Positions 32,075 through 45,200 of a DNA stretch of 64,000 bases are shown here, piece by piece. Within the stretch, counting starts at the first letter, position 1. Each line of letters begins with the position of its first letter. Under the pieces are notes generated by a model. The model searched no databases, was not told where the DNA came from, and saw only the letters and a program-made list of their open reading frames with translations. The stretch lies in NCBI GenBank assembly GCA_011503125.2, contig WWBZ02000002.1:248001-312000 (forward strand). Reading direction: 5' to 3'. Origin of the DNA: Botryosphaeria dothidea (lineage: Eukaryota; Ascomycota; Dothideomycetes; Botryosphaeriales; Botryosphaeriaceae). Made by a program: the position numbers and the translations under genes.

Positions 32075-33045
32075 TGAGGGTGGACGATGAAGCGCAAGAG
32101 GTTATACGGGTTCGATATAGCTACGTCGTTGGGGGGGGAAACGCGGGCGGACGGCTCGCGCGATGGCTTGCCGACCTGGGCTCATGCATCCATCTTGAAG
32201 GCGGGGTAGAGGGTGTTGCGAAAGGAGAACAAAGCAGGAACAGGAGGGGTGGAGGTGTCGCGTGGACGAGGAGCATGCGGCTTAATGCGGCAGGGAAGGG
32301 AAGGTGTAGTAGTCAGCAGGCAGAGTGGCGGAAGGGGAGCACGGAAGATGCACTCCGGAGTTAAGGACCGGAGAAATGAGGTGATCGAGTAAGGACATAT
32401 GGGTGGGCATGTACCGCCTCAACGGGAGTCAACGGCTCACTGAAAAAGAGCTGCTGCTTCTTGCCAACGGAATCATCTCTCTCCCCAGCTAATACAACCC
32501 CTTGCTCACGCTTGAACAAGACACCAGCTAGGGTGCAAGCAAGCGAGCAAGGTGTCAAATTTCCTGGGTTCAATATTAACTTTCATAGAGAAAAAAGGGA
32601 AGAGGCGGCGGGGAGGGCGCTCGAATTTTGAGGCCACCGCCAGGGCTCTCGCTTAGTGCGTCACGTGCATGGCGTACGCGGTCGGTGTCTGGCCTCGCGC
32701 CCCCTGCGCTCCGCGTCGGCTTTTGGTTGGCGGGCGGGCGCGCTTTGGGGAATGTCGGAGCGCATTGCCCGAGGTGATGTGCAGCAGGACTGGGGATGCG
32801 GGCCAAGGCGCCTGCCGTTCAACGTGTGGAGGTGCAGCCCGTGGGGAAACTGAACATCATCTCAAGGAATACTGATTCCGTTGTCACTTTATATACAGTC
32901 CGAAATTCGTACTGCTCGTCTTCTTTCCTCAATTCGCTGTCATCTCCTTTTCTGTGCTCTGCTTCAATCACCTCCCTGCTGCCTCTTCCCCGCAGTCCGC
33001 ATTACTCCCGATCTCAAGTCTCGCAGAACCTCACAAATCATCACC
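32075..33045. other. Divergent intergenic region, F-box-like gene / dehydrogenase
   Basis: Nearly 1 kb holding both promoters. It contains a G8 run (32131-32138) and the TATA box listed at 32890. The short ORFs here have no support. Confidence 0.6.
32890..32895 (+). promoter_or_regulatory. TATA box of the 2-hydroxyacid dehydrogenase gene
   Basis: TATATA within CACTTTATATACAG, 156 nt upstream of ATG 33046. A long C/T-rich leader (TCGTCTTCTTTCCTC, CTGCCTCTTCCCC) follows, as in many well-expressed fungal genes. Confidence 0.55.
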
Positions 33046-34454
33046 ATGGGAAAACCAATCGTCCTCCACCTCGGTGATGACATCAAGTGGAACCATGACT
33101 TGTACAAGCAGCTCCAGGACAAATTTGAAATCCGCCGCAGCTACAGTCTGAACCGTGCCGAGTTCAAGCAAGCATTGAAGGACAAGAAGTTCGGGGACTT
33201 TGTGGCCATGTACAGGCCATTCTGGAACACCGGCGGCGAGATGGGCAACTGGGACGACGAGCTCATGTAGGTCACACTATTTCCTAATTCCCGTTCACTG
33301 CAAGTTGGCAAAGTTCCCCGGAAAAGAGGCGGACTTCAACCCGATGGTCGCGTTGGACAACAGCCGAATCGGGAAATTATTCCCGTTTGCATTCTCAACG
33401 TCACTGCACAGGGCGTGCCGCTGAGGATCCGGTCGACGGATGGTAAACGAACTGAGATCCGAAGAGCGGCTGTCTGGGTCTAGCAGAGCCGACTGCTAGA
33501 GAACCGGACGGCCCACGGGGTCTTCTGGAAGTCCCAGTGCAACGCATACCAATTGGGCAGTCTTTCCCCGCTTATCGAACCACTTCTCCACATGCAGCAT
33601 CTATAGACATCCAGCAGTCTAACACCCCTCGCAGTTCTCTCCTCCCCTCTTCTTGCAAGATCTACGCCTCCGCCGGTGCCGGCTTCGACTGGGTCAACAC
33701 CAAGCGCCTCGCCCAGTCCGGCATCATCTACTGCAATGCCGCGGCCGCCTGCACCGAGTCCGTGGCCGACGCGGCCATCTGGCTGATCCTGTCGACCTTC
33801 CGCAAGTTCACCTGGTCGGCACTGAGCGCGCGCTCGCTCGACCCGGAGCGCTTCAAGGATGCCAACCGCAACATCGCCGCCATCACGCACAACCCCAACG
33901 GCTACTCGCTGGGCATCATCGGCCTGGGCAAGATCGGCTACCGCATCGCCCAAAAAGCCCACGGCGCCTTCGACATGAAGATCCTCTACAACGACATCCG
34001 GCGGCTCCCCGCCGACGTCGAGCAGAGCGTCGCCGCGACCTACTACCAGAAGCTCGAGGACATGCTGGCCGTGGCCGACGCGGTCCTCGTCGCCACGCCC
34101 TTCGGCGGCGACAAGATCCTCAACGCCACGCAGTTCCGCGCCATGAAGAAGGGCGCGCGCCTGATCAACATCGCTCGCGGCAAGCTGATCGACGAGGACG
34201 CGCTGGTCCAGGCCCTCGAGAGCGGCCACCTCGAGGCTGCCGGCCTCGACGTCCACTACGACGAGCCGCACGTCAACCCCAAGCTTGGCAAGCTCGAGAA
34301 CGTCGAGGTCCTGAGCCACACGGCCGGCGCCAGCGTCGAGAGCCACATCGGCTTCGAGAGGCTGGGCATTGAAAACATCATGAGCTTCTTCCAGACGGGC
34401 AAGGCCGTGACGCCCGTCAACTTGCACTTCCTTGACAACAAGGCGAAGCTGTAG
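33046..34454 (+). CDS. D-isomer-specific 2-hydroxyacid dehydrogenase (glyoxylate/hydroxypyruvate reductase type)
   Basis: NAD(P)H-dependent reductase of 2-oxo acids, probably glyoxylate or hydroxypyruvate, in the cytosol. Exons 33046-33266 and 33635-34454 give 346 residues; the junction restores ELISLLPSSCKIYASAGAGFD. The Rossmann motif is GIIGLGKIG at 167-175. The catalytic triad is Arg255 (NIARGKL), Glu284 (HYDEPH) and His302 (SHTAGA), all at the family positions. The substrate-loop ASAGAGFDWV is present. The intron (33267-33634) is 368 nt, the longest in the window. It starts GTAGGT and has CTAAC 12 nt before the CGCAG acceptor. Confidence 0.93.
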
Positions 34455-34949
34455 ATATGAGTGGGTCGGTTACGCAGAGCCAGTCCTTTCTGTATCGATA
34501 CCAAGCGGGCTGCGTAAGTAAAAAGACAGAAGACAGCATTTGGGTTATGATTTAGGAGCATCCTGCATTATGAATTCATCTTCTTTTTCATCCTTTCAAT
34601 ATCTGGAGCTGAGTAGCTCAACCTGCGAGTGATTCCACCACACATACATGCCCGGTGAGATTTCCACGATTTCTTGGATTCCGTACGCATCCTCATACTT
34701 GCTGTTCTCATGCCTTTGAATACTGAACAGGGGCAGAAATATGGCATATTCACATTTATGGAGACTCGTTCATTCATTCAAGATAGCTTTTTTTTTTGGT
34801 TCCATTCCTTTCAACTCTAGCCCGTCACCTTTTCTTTTATTGCCTCTGCATAGTGGCAAGATCTACATGAAGCCGTGATATCTCTGAAATCATAGGAGCT
34901 GGACAGCCCATTTGCGTGCTAATCACGAAATTCGGCGCCCCAACCCACT
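34455..34949. other. Convergent 3' region, dehydrogenase / frs2
   Basis: About 500 bp between facing stop codons, AT-rich with a T-run near 34789-34798. Nothing else seen. Confidence 0.65.
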
Positions 34950-36669
34950 CTAGTTCTTATCCAAACGAACTGCTGCGTTGCTCTCAATGAAGTTGAGATC
35001 GACCTTGTGGCCGAGCAAGTCTCTGATGTTGCTCACGCCGTACTTGATCATAGTCGGTCGCTCCAAGCTCAGACCGAAACCGTAGACACGTAGATCCTCG
35101 GGAAGACCCATGGGCAGCAGCATCTCGGGCCTGAACATGCCCGAGTTGCCGATCTCCACCCACTTGCCGAGACCCTGGTGGTAGCCGAAAATCTCCATGG
35201 ACGGCTCTGTGTAGGGGTTGTAGGCCGGCTTGAAGCGCAGGCCTGTGATGCCGATTTGGGCGAAGAAGGTCTCGAGGAACTTTTGCAGACCACCCAGAGT
35301 GAGGCCGAAGTCGGCGATGACACCCTCGATTTGGTGGAACTCTGCCAGATGGGTGGCATCGACGGATTCGTTACGGAAGACACGGTCGATGGAGAAGTAG
35401 CGGGCTGGTCTAGGATCTTCAGCCAACCGGTGCAGCACCCAGGTGGAAATGGCGGTGGTGTGGGTGCGCAGGACGAGCTTCAGGCACTCGTCCTTGGACC
35501 AAGGATAGCGGTAGCCGACGGATCCGAAAGCGCCATCTTGGTGCACAGCCTTGATGTCGTTCCAGTACTGCTCATAATTGCGATGCTTGATCTTCTTTTC
35601 CGAGTCGGCTGTTGAATACAGATGACGGCCTCCATCCTCCATCTCGTTCATCTGCTGCTCCGCCACAGGATCATCCCGGGGAGGATCAGCCGCAGCCGGG
35701 TCAGAGATGAAGAAGGTGTCCTGCATATCGCGAGCAGGATGTTGTTGAGGGACGAAGAGAGCATCGAAGTTCCAGAATCCGGAGTCGACAAAGCTGGAGG
35801 ATGAATGTCAGTGGGACCAGAACGAACGTTTGGCCTCGCCTTGCACGTACCGAGAAGTGGGCATTTCCACGAAGCCCTGGTTGAAGAAAATATTCCTGAA
35901 CTCGGCGCGAACCTTCATCAGGGGATGTAATGCGCCGGCATTCTGAGGGGCACCGAGGGCATTGAAGTTATAGGGCTTGAAAGAAGCCGTCTGCCACGAG
36001 CCGTCTGCCAACATGTCGGCGGTCAGGTCGGTGTGCTCAACAGGCATCTCGCGGGCATATTTGGGGCCCTTCTCCACAGTGTATGTGAAGACCTTGGTGG
36101 TGGTCACCAGCTTCCTCTTCCTCAAGTCGGTCAGAACTTTGGGCTCGGAGACGGCCTTGGTCTCGTGAATCTTCTGCAGAGTGGTGCGCGTGGTGTCCCG
36201 CACCTCGTCGACCAGCGGTACGAGCGAATCGCCGTCCTTCTTAATCCACTTGTTGCGGAAAGCGTTGCCTTGGCCGACCTTGACGTCGGCGTTGGCAGCC
36301 AGGCCCTGTTGTATGCTGCTCAGTACTCAAAAGCTTCAGAGCCAGACCTCATTCTTCACATACAGGAAGTTCCTTGATGGCAACCTTGCCATTCCTCTTC
36401 ACAACGTCCCAGACTTTCCACTCGTGGCTACCCTCGTCGCATATGGTCTGGCCCTCTTTGGTAAGGACGGCCTGTTCGGAGTCGGAGGTCTGATAGGTGA
36501 CCATGGAACGCGAAGCCAGGCGGTCGAGGGCTGCCTTCACGTCGGTCTGCGAAACACCGGCAAGGTCTTCGTTCGAGTGCAGGGTGGGCTTTTCGTTCAG
36601 CAGGTCGAGAACGAGCTGGGTGACATCGCCGTGCTGCGGCACTGGCACGGGGCCGCGTTGGCCGACCAT
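34950..36669 (-). CDS. frs2: Phenylalanyl-tRNA synthetase alpha subunit, cytoplasmic
   Basis: Catalytic subunit of the heterotetrameric enzyme that charges tRNA-Phe. Exons 36669-36364, 36305-35851 and 35793-34950 give 534 residues, slightly longer than yeast or human. The N-terminal winged-helix DNA-binding-like folds ([14 protein letters not shown]) precede the class II core. Motif 1 lies around [25 protein letters not shown]. Motif 2 is [26 protein letters not shown]. Motif 3 is [15 protein letters not shown]. The Phe-binding loop around [22 protein letters not shown] is rebuilt across intron 2. The start at MVGQRG was chosen because the longer upstream frame is GC-rich and has no conserved sequence. 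Its promoter is shared with the next gene (274 bp gap, 36670-36943). Confidence 0.97.
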
Positions 36670-36943
36670 TTTCGCTGGATTCGGAGACCGGAGTAGACGG
36701 AGGATTTGGAGGAGCCTCTTCTCAGGCGACGCGGGAGCAATTGAGGCGGAGACGCGGGCGGTAGGCGGGGGAGAGTTGTTCGGGAGGGCGATGAGTCGTA
36801 GCGCTGCGACATCCCACTTCGAAGCGCAACAGTCAGAATTTCTGCCACCGCCTTGGAGCTCCATCTACCTCCGCTTCAACTTCCTGCACCACACTCTGTC
36901 CATCAGCTGTCCATCGGTCACCCTGCCTGAAGCAGCTCCGAAG

Positions 36944-37789
36944 ATGGGCTTCTGGAAGAACCCTTTCTCCAATTCCTCTCCGGAATCCAAGATTGAAGCC
37001 GCAGAAGTAGCGCAACCCGCGCAGCCCACACCATCGTCACTACCGCTTCCCACTGTCGCATCCCCGGCCACATCGCCGCCTATCGAAATCGCACCTGCGC
37101 CACCCTCTCGATTCGATCATGCGCGCCTATCAACACCCTTCGAAGTCCGCGTCGTCCTCGCCGGCACCATCGCCTTCTTTTCGGGCACAGCACTAGGCAT
37201 GGCCCACGGCAGCCAGGCCGCTGGCCTCCGCTACCGCGCAGAGAACGCCCATCGCCTGCCCACCGATGCCACGGGCTGGTACCTGTACCACAAGAGCAAG
37301 AATTACCACGCCATGCTTGGAGGCGTGCGCGAGGGCCTGCGCATGGGTGTGAAGCTCTCCGTCTGGGTGAGCGGCTTCTTCATGTGCGAGGAGGCCATTG
37401 ATCGGGCCAGAGGGCTGGGGGACAGCAGAGGCGATTTCGCCAGCACGGTCGTTGCCGGCTTAGGCACGGCCGGTGCGTGGAGCTTGTGGAGTATGCCTCC
37501 TAAAGACCCAGAAGACCAGTCTCACGGTTCGTTGAAGTAGCTCTGCTGACCAATTACTCCAGATCGCTTCCCGCCCATTACCATTGCCCGCACCGCGAAG
37601 ATGGGTCTTGTAGTTGGCCTGGGGTATGGTCTGCTGCAAGATGCCGTGACTCTACTCAAAGGACAGCGTCTCAGTTACATTGAGTACTTCCGCAACATAC
37701 CGACGCGCTTTGAGAACTGTCGGCAGCGCAATATCGAAAAGGCTTTGGCACGCCGCGGTGACGGCTCCGACAACGCGCAACATACTTGA
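36944..37789 (+). CDS. Tim17/Tim22-like multi-pass membrane protein
   Basis: Exons 36944-37490 and 37563-37789 (intron GTATGC ... CTGAC ... TCCAG) give 257 residues. Residues 1-60 are Pro/Ala/Ser-rich. Four hydrophobic, glycine-containing segments follow: VVLAGTIAFFSGTALGMAHGSQAAG, the GVREGLRMGVKLSVWVSGFF region, DFASTVVAGLGTAGAWSLW, and KMGLVVGLGYGLLQDAV after the intron. Repeated small-residue helices with this spacing are typical of the Tim17/Tim22/Tim23/PMP24 superfamily, so a mitochondrial inner-membrane or related location is likely. I cannot say which member it is; it may be a fungus-specific paralogue rather than a translocase subunit. Confidence 0.72.
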
Positions 37790-40057
37790 AGGGAGAGCTG
37801 GGAGAGGAAACGTGAGGAAAGAGAGTAGAGGGATCAGAGGAACGCAGCACCTTCAAAGGCACGAGTGAGATTCCCCCAGGCTCCGTCCTCACAGAGAGAC
37901 CGCCGTGCAGAATGTCTAGCACAGCAGGATGGATTCCAAGTAAAGGCATGCACGGTTCTAAAGCTGCTGTATTGTGGCAGGAGGCATACACACTGCCAGA
38001 GAAATTTTTAGAGGCGTGCCGAAGAAACAGCTATGGACTTGCAAAGCCGAGGTTACTTTGCAAGAATGCCAAAGCTCGGGAAGTGAACGAGCACTTCCAT
38101 TTTGGGCGATGTATCGTGACTTGAGATCACGGTACTCAAATCCGACAAAACAGGCAATGGATAAAAAGTCAATCCGGTCTCAACAAAAACTTGCTAGCAG
38201 GAGCAAAATTTACCTGTCAGATGATCTTAGCATAGGATAAAATGAATTAGCCTCAAACTCTACTCCCAAACAGCAAGTTGCCAAAGCGCATCTGAGACTA
38301 CCAAGCCAGCTTGGCGATGACATCCTCACGATCAGTACACCACATCTGCTCTTCCTGCCAAGGCAGAAGAGAAACAGCTATATATTCCAGCGGTTAGAAG
38401 CCCTTCCGAAGACTGGTCATTGTCGTCGTCTACACGACCCCACGTCACTGAATCCGAGACACAACGTGCCATACAACACCCGCACCATCGGTAACCGATC
38501 ATCGGGGCTGACTTTGACATAAATAACTCGAGACAAGGCAGCCTGCAGAACATGGTGAGGGAAGGGAAACAACCGGCAAATCCGCTTCTTTTCCAAATCG
38601 CCAATCAAGGCATATCGGTCTCAGAGGCCATCCCGCGTCCATCCCCGCGCGACCCCGTCGAAAGTAGAGTTTCATTGCTGTTGTGGGCAAAAATCATTCA
38701 CTGTGAACCCACTGTGAACCGACGTAATGAGCATCTACGAGCAAAACCTGATTGTTCTTTCTCAGTGGCGCCCCGCACGAGGCATTCGGCACTGTCTCGA
38801 AAGTCAGTGTGAAGACAACATCACCTAGATTCCACATGGACATGAATGAATGAATCACTTTTTTTTCATGAGAATGCGGTGGGAATCCACTCTCTTATGA
38901 CCACTCGTTCTTGCTGTCTGAGTTACTATTAACTTTAGCACCCGGTGGGAAGACACCGTAAATAAGTCGGGCAAGGCCCAGTGAGACGAGCAGGTGAAAA
39001 ACACGGTAGCCAAAGGACGAGCGCATGATAACGGAGAAAGAAAAATTCAAAGAACACACTGTATATACAGGGAACGTTGGTTTTATCAACACAAGCCCTC
39101 CACCCGATCCCAATCCGTAGTAAAAACGGTATAGCTGTTGTATATGTACTCCCCCAATTTTGTTAATTGCAGTAACAGGTATTGGCGGTAGCAGTAAGAA
39201 AAAAAAGAACCCTTTCTGTATTTCCTTCATCCATTGCTGTTTGGTCTCAAACTCTTTCCTTTCCGGTCGTTTTGTCATTACATCCACCCCTCCAATGTCA
39301 ATCCCTGCCACAACACTAATCAACTTCCAACAACTCACACACAACAGCGGCCCAGCCAGCCCAGGAATGTCCGAGTGTTGCCGCTGTCTTCGCATCCAAG
39401 AGGTCTAGATGTAAGATCAACGGAAAAGGAATGAACTTGTTTAGTCGCCGCCGTCCGGTGCCTACCCGTCGCAGGCTAACGATTCAGAGAAAACGAAGAA
39501 AAACTTTCCAACTCTAACGGCAGGCAATCCGGAATGACGAAAACAAATCTATAAGGAGAGACTAGTCAAACGAAGAAAAGAAGAGAATCCAAATGTTTGA
39601 CTCCCATGTGTGGAAGACGAGGGTCAGTCAATTATGGAACAAGCAGCGACCCCCATCCGAGAGCCGAAACAGGAGACTTGAATAAAAATATGAAGGGGGA
39701 ATCGAGAAGCCGAGGAAGAAATGAGGCCTTGCACCCTATCTCTGCATTTGATCCGAAATACAAGTGTGCTTCCTAGCCAACCTTTGAGTGTGCGGATGCC
39801 GCAGAATACAAGCAGGTGGTTGTCAAGACCTTTTGCCTCTCCCAGCCATTGTTGACATGATAATTGGAATTCGAAACCGAGGAGACGCCGTCCAACTCCG
39901 GCCCGATGGTGCGGTTGATAAAGGAAGAAACCCAATCGACTGAGAATTCGAGACGCTCAAAACTCGAAACAGTACGGCACGTGGTCTATAAAAGTTTGCG
40001 CAAGAATTCGAAAGAGAAGACAAGAAGCACGCGAGAAACACATTCTCTAATGCGTCC
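37790..40057. other. 2.3 kb gene-free convergent region
   Basis: Between the Tim17-like gene and the DUF3405 gene, both ending here. All ORFs are short and unsupported. The composition turns AT-richer at 38800-39600 with several A/T homopolymers, perhaps long 3' UTRs. I see no repeat, tRNA or hairpin copy. Confidence 0.5.
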
Positions 40058-42282
40058 TTATTCTCCTCTCTCGAACTTGATGGGATGGAAGAGGATGCCT
40101 CGCAAACACATGCGGCCACTGCCATTTTCCTCTTCATTACGTCCGCCTTCTTCGTTTTCAGAGGCGCCGAGCCAACGCCTCCACAGAGCACCGGAGAAGC
40201 CGGAGTTGTAGTAGAAGGAGCTGCCAAGGAGGTTGTGCTCTCCCCAGCCGAAGGGGCTGTCGATGTCTTTCTTCGGATAGTTGAAGATTTGATTCATGTA
40301 GTCGAGATCCCAGTTGCGATCAAAGAAGACAGGGTGAGGGGCGTAGAGGGACTTCAGGCCGTGGTGGTATGCAACGGTCGGAGGCCACATCTCAGGAAAC
40401 ATAGTGTGGCGAAGGCGGAAAGTCTCCTCATGCATAAGGTTGAGGAGTCGCTTGGAGAGGCGGGCGACGGTAATGATGGCAACGCGGCGAGGAGGTGGCG
40501 GAAGCGACAGATCGTATCCAGTGATGTCGTGGCGGAACACCCAGTTAGTCTGCTCCGGATCGAAGAACGGGTTGAAAGTGATCAGATCGGCATCTTCGCC
40601 AACGCCCCATTTGTAGTTGTCCTGCTCGTAAGAGGTCGGCGGAGTGGTCCCAGGCGGCGAGGGAATCCTTTCCTTGGCCTCGTAGCTCGGCGGGCCCCAA
40701 ACTGGGGGTACATCAGAAGCAGCGATTTCAGCCTCAACCATTTCGGTGAAGTTGTCCCAAGTGCCATGGACGTCAGGCATGTAGAACTTGGAGCTGCGCT
40801 CCCATGCGCCCTTGCGTGGCTGACGCTTCGCCCATTGTCCAAGCTTCTCGTGGAACTCGTAGTAGTGACCAGTGTAGCGCAAATCCATCTCCCAGTTCCA
40901 GAAGTACTCGTATTCGGGGTGCTGTTGCGAGAACCACTGAAGAGCGAAGTGCGCACCACGGTAGACGCTGTGCACAGGAAGGCCAGAGTCATTCTCGAGA
41001 TTGTCGGTGAAAGGCTCGGGGTAGTATGTACGCATTTGCTGCTCTGACCAGAGAGTAGCGATGCCCCAGAATTCCTTGGGAACGTTCTCCTCGAGCGTCC
41101 TCTGGTAAATAGCGTCAGAAGCCCAGATGGGAATGCTGTCATCCTTCACGTGCACGAGAAGGTGCACGTCGTATTCACCACCGGATTTCAGGGAGAGCTC
41201 GTTGATCATGGCGCGCAGGCTGAGAAGTTGCCATTCCGAGTACTGGTAACCGGTCCAGGTGCGCAGAACGTAGGCGGTGCGTTGCCTCAGCTTCTTACCA
41301 GGAGCGGGCTTCTGGCCATCCTTGGTGGTTGCGTCCTTCTCGAAACGGATCTTGTTCTTCTCGTAGCAGGCGGATTGAGCGCGGCCCCAGTCGATGTTTC
41401 TCCAGTCTACCTTCTTCTGGTTCAGCATCTCCCAGACTCTCTCTGCGCCCACGTTTTCCGAGTTATCGGCCAGACCAACACCACCCTCTTCATGAGGATA
41501 GCCGTAACCGTAGGGGCTCATTCTGCCGAAACGCTCATAGCACATGTCTTGAGAAATGCCGAGCTGCTCGTAGGAGCCGAAGAAGGGCTTCGTCGTGTTC
41601 TGAGGGATACCGGGGTACGCATAAATATCCGGGGTCGGGGTCTTCAGGCCCTCATCCAGGTAGCATTCTTCCACAGGATGGTACTCCCTCAGGTACTCGG
41701 CCGAGCTGAAGGCAGGGTAAGGGTTGAAAGGGAACGGGCGGGCAGAGGGCGAAGGCTCTGGACCCTTGTGCGCCTTGGCTTTTTGTGTAGTCGAAGGGAA
41801 AGTGTCGAGAGGCGCCTCAGCGTCGGCTTCCACATACGTCTGCTCAGGAACGTAGTCCTTGTACGAGACGAGAGTTCGCAGGCCATTGTAGTAGCCGTTT
41901 AATCTGGACGGAGGCGACATCAGCCGGAGAATCGACAAAAGGCACACGGGATAACTTACCTGGGGAAATGCTCCCAGGGGAAAAGTTCGCGCGGAGGTGG
42001 TTGTTGATGTATCATGCGCTGGTGTCTCCTGTAGCCGCCGGTGGCCAGCAGGCCAATGCAAAAGACGGCGGTGATGGCGAAGAGAATGGCACGCGAGAAA
42101 CTCAGCTTTGGCAGGGTGAAACGGTCGCCGCCAGGGCTTGGTGAGCGCCAGCGATACTTCTTGAGCGGCGTGCCATTGCTACTCTCGTAGCCTGGCAGCT
42201 GCTCGTAGGAGAAGCTGGTCTTGAGCGGGAGGAGCTTCATGGGGTTCATGTTCTGGAAGCGAGAGGAGAGAGGCGACTTCAT
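40058..42282 (-). CDS. DUF3405 type II membrane protein (putative Golgi glycosyltransferase-like)
   Basis: Exons 42282-41960 and 41903-40058 (56-nt intron GTAAGT ... GTCCAG) give 722 residues. A single membrane helix (AILFAITAVFCIGLLAT) near residue 65 follows a basic cytoplasmic N-terminus, the type II layout of Golgi enzymes. The lumenal part contains the family's conserved blocks: AYVLRTWTGYQYSEWQLLSLRAMINEL, VHLLVHVKDDS, YRGAHFALQWFSQQHPEYEYFWNWEMDLRYTGHYY and the C-terminal HNLLGSSFYYNSGFSG. WNWEMD resembles a metal or nucleotide-sugar binding acidic motif, but the biochemical role of DUF3405 proteins is not established to my knowledge. The ATG at 42282 is preferred because the frame upstream has no other ATG. 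Confidence 0.88.
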
Positions 42283-45200
42283 GGCTCCCGACTGAGCATG
42301 AGGCTCGCCAGCTTCCCCTCGCACCGAGTTCTTGCGGAACTAGAAGAAGTTGGGAGTCAGCGGAATGGATGACGGAGCGATGCGCGGCGGCGTCGTACCC
42401 GAATCTTGAAGGCTGAAACGCGAGACGGTGAGAGAGGTGATCGGTGGGCCTTGCGGGCGACTAGATCCGCTATGGGCAGTCGCTTGGAGGACGGGTGGAG
42501 TGAAACGGATGAGGGGGCGCCCGGGCTGGGTTGGGCGGTGTCGTCGTAATGGCAATCTGCTGTCGGGGGCGGCAGATGGTCGAGGAGGGTGACGGAGAGG
42601 TGTGGTGCGTGGAAGCTTTCGGGGGTGCGGTGCTAGGGCGCCGGGGCCGCACGCGGTTGCAGCGCGCAGGTAGGGAAGGGATCAAGCGCGCGAAAAACGA
42701 ATGACGATTGGGCGGCGGCCGCTCAGGCGCTCCGCATTGGCAGGCTGACGATTAATTGCCGCAGAGAGGTGGTCGAGCAGAGCAGAGCAGCGCAGCGCAG
42801 AGCACGCGTGGGAACGTCAGGACGAGGGCTGCGACGGAGCGAAAAGGAGAGATCGTCGGCTGTTATCTGGCCGCGCAGCCTGCCTGCCCGCCGCTTTGGG
42901 CGAGCCAATTGCGAGCCCGCCCGCGTCCGGCGCACGCTGCGAGCACGGCTGGCAGTGGCCGGCCAAGGGCCGCTGCCTCTTGGGGATGCGCCGGATTGCG
43001 TGCTGCCCCAGGCCGCCGCCCGCTGTGCTCGCCGTGCTGCTGTCTATCCTGCACGGCGAGCCGGCACTGCAATCTCGATTGTCGACGGCGGCCAGAGAGC
43101 GCGCTTGGCACCCTGCCAGAGGCTGGACTTCCGCCGGCGAGCCTGGTGAGGTGAGGGCCCACCGCGTGCCGGCTCAGGGCTGCCAGGCCTCCCAAAATAG
43201 CGCCTGCTGCCTTGCCACACCCCACGACGCCTGGAAATAATTTCAGCCTCTCTCCAGGAAACAAATATTAAGCCGTCGATAGATTGACTGATTGCCTCCT
43301 GAGCGCCCCCCGGCCGGCGGCGAGCACATCATCGCCGCGCCGAGGTGCCGCTTCCGCACAGAGACAGACCTACGTAGCTGACGCGCCTCCCGAGCAGCCC
43401 TCTCCGCGCGCGCGGCCTGTCATGCAACGGCAGCAGCGTCCAGCCTGTTGAGCCTCCGACCTTGGCCGTCGCTAGTACGCCCGAACCATCCGCCTCCACC
43501 CCGCCACCACGCGCGCTGCGGGCCCGCCCAACGCCAGCCTGGCACACGATCGCCTGTAGCCAAGCACTGCATCAAGGCAGACGTGCTACACTCGTGGCAA
43601 GGACTTTCAGGCCCTGCCGCGCTCCCGCCGCTGCAACCTCCGGCGCGCCGCGAATCATGATGTCTGCGTGGCAGGTTTGCCGCCATCCCTGGAAATAATG
43701 ATCATCTCGTTTCGTATCCCTGGGTCTGCGCTCCCTATGCAAAAGCCTGCTCCCTCCGTCTGAAACAGCTGCTGACGACACCTGTCCGAAGCGGCTCTAC
43801 TGCCTCCAAGTCGCCCTCAATAAACGCGTTACGGTGCCGCCCTGCCCGGCCTTCTCTCCACCGGGGTGGCTGTGTGAGGCTTCACGCCGCCGGGATGCTT
43901 CCTGCGAACGCAAATGCTTGACTAAAGCTTACGACCTGCCACTTGAAAGGAAATTTTCGATGGAATTCCTCGATGCTCCTATTTTTGAACATCCCGGTCC
44001 GTCTCGGGCACACGTCCTTAACCCGCTCTCCTAATCGTACAGATCATAGCCATCCCGTCGTATCTCATAACCTTAATTTTGGCGCCTCGGGTGATTGCCA
44101 TCGCTCATGCACTTAATCACTGCGTCTGCTCGCGCACCTCACCCAGCGGGTTGATCCTCGAGCCATCAACTGCCTCATCGTCAAGGCCGGCACTCCTGTC
44201 AATCGTTGTGCCTTGCTTGCCTCCCAACGGCTCGATCTTGGCGCCCGCGAAAACTGCGTCGCGACCGACAACTCCCTGGCTGTCGGCGTGAGGGGCTGGA
44301 TGCTGGTACTGTCCTGCAGTGCGACCGTCAGTCTCGTTCTTGCCGCATTTGTGAAGTGGCTGGCGGCAGTGTCTCCCGAAGCTACGGGAACGGACTCAAC
44401 CGCGACTTTGGTGGATGCTTACCGTGACCGCCGAGGGGGTCAATGCGCGTCTGGTCGATGCTGCGGTCTGTACCAACGACTCCACGGTCGGACTTGTCGT
44501 GCGGAACGTGGTACTTCGTCTCGGAGTTGAGCGGTGAGATCTTAGCTCCAGAAATGTCCTCGTTGCTGCCGCTGTCGAGCCGTTAGCAAGATGCATCGAT
44601 GAACCGATATATCGACCTATGCCGGATTGGGAAAGAGGGTGCCGCATACGCAGACGACATGTCGAAGGCTTGTTGAATTGAGTTGCTTGAGACTGCTAGC
44701 CTGGTGTTTAGACAAGTTCTCTCGCTGATGAAGGCGGGGCAAATGGCTCCCAGCGCTCAAGTTCGCTGCCTTTTATCAATTGCGATCGACCATGTTGAAC
44801 CGCAGGAGCAGCTGCTGCGTGAAGGGAATATGACGTATCGCAGCTGCCCTCAACTGCTTCCCCGCACAACCATCTACCTCACAGACAGCTGATCAATATA
44901 GCAAAAGCAGTCAGCTCTGTGTACTCGCCACACCCGCGACGTCAAGCTGCATCACCGTTTGCGGGAAAGCACAGGCATTCCTGCCGCTGATTCGTTCGAC
45001 TCCACTCCTTGCCAGAAGCGGGGTGTTAGCTTTCGTCAACGATCCGCATTTTTCGCAACACCTCATCATGCCATCTCGATCCGCAGGCAGCGGAGCGGCA
45101 GCAGTAACCCCCAGTGTGCTTCGCGCCCACAGGCATACGAGATGGCTGGTCCATGTGAACCATCGAGATCTTCGCGGGTGTAGCTACAGCTGAACGGATT

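Noticed and set aside
40085..41047. 320-codon plus-strand ORF
   Set aside because: Antisense to the DUF3405 gene; no domain and shadow-like composition.
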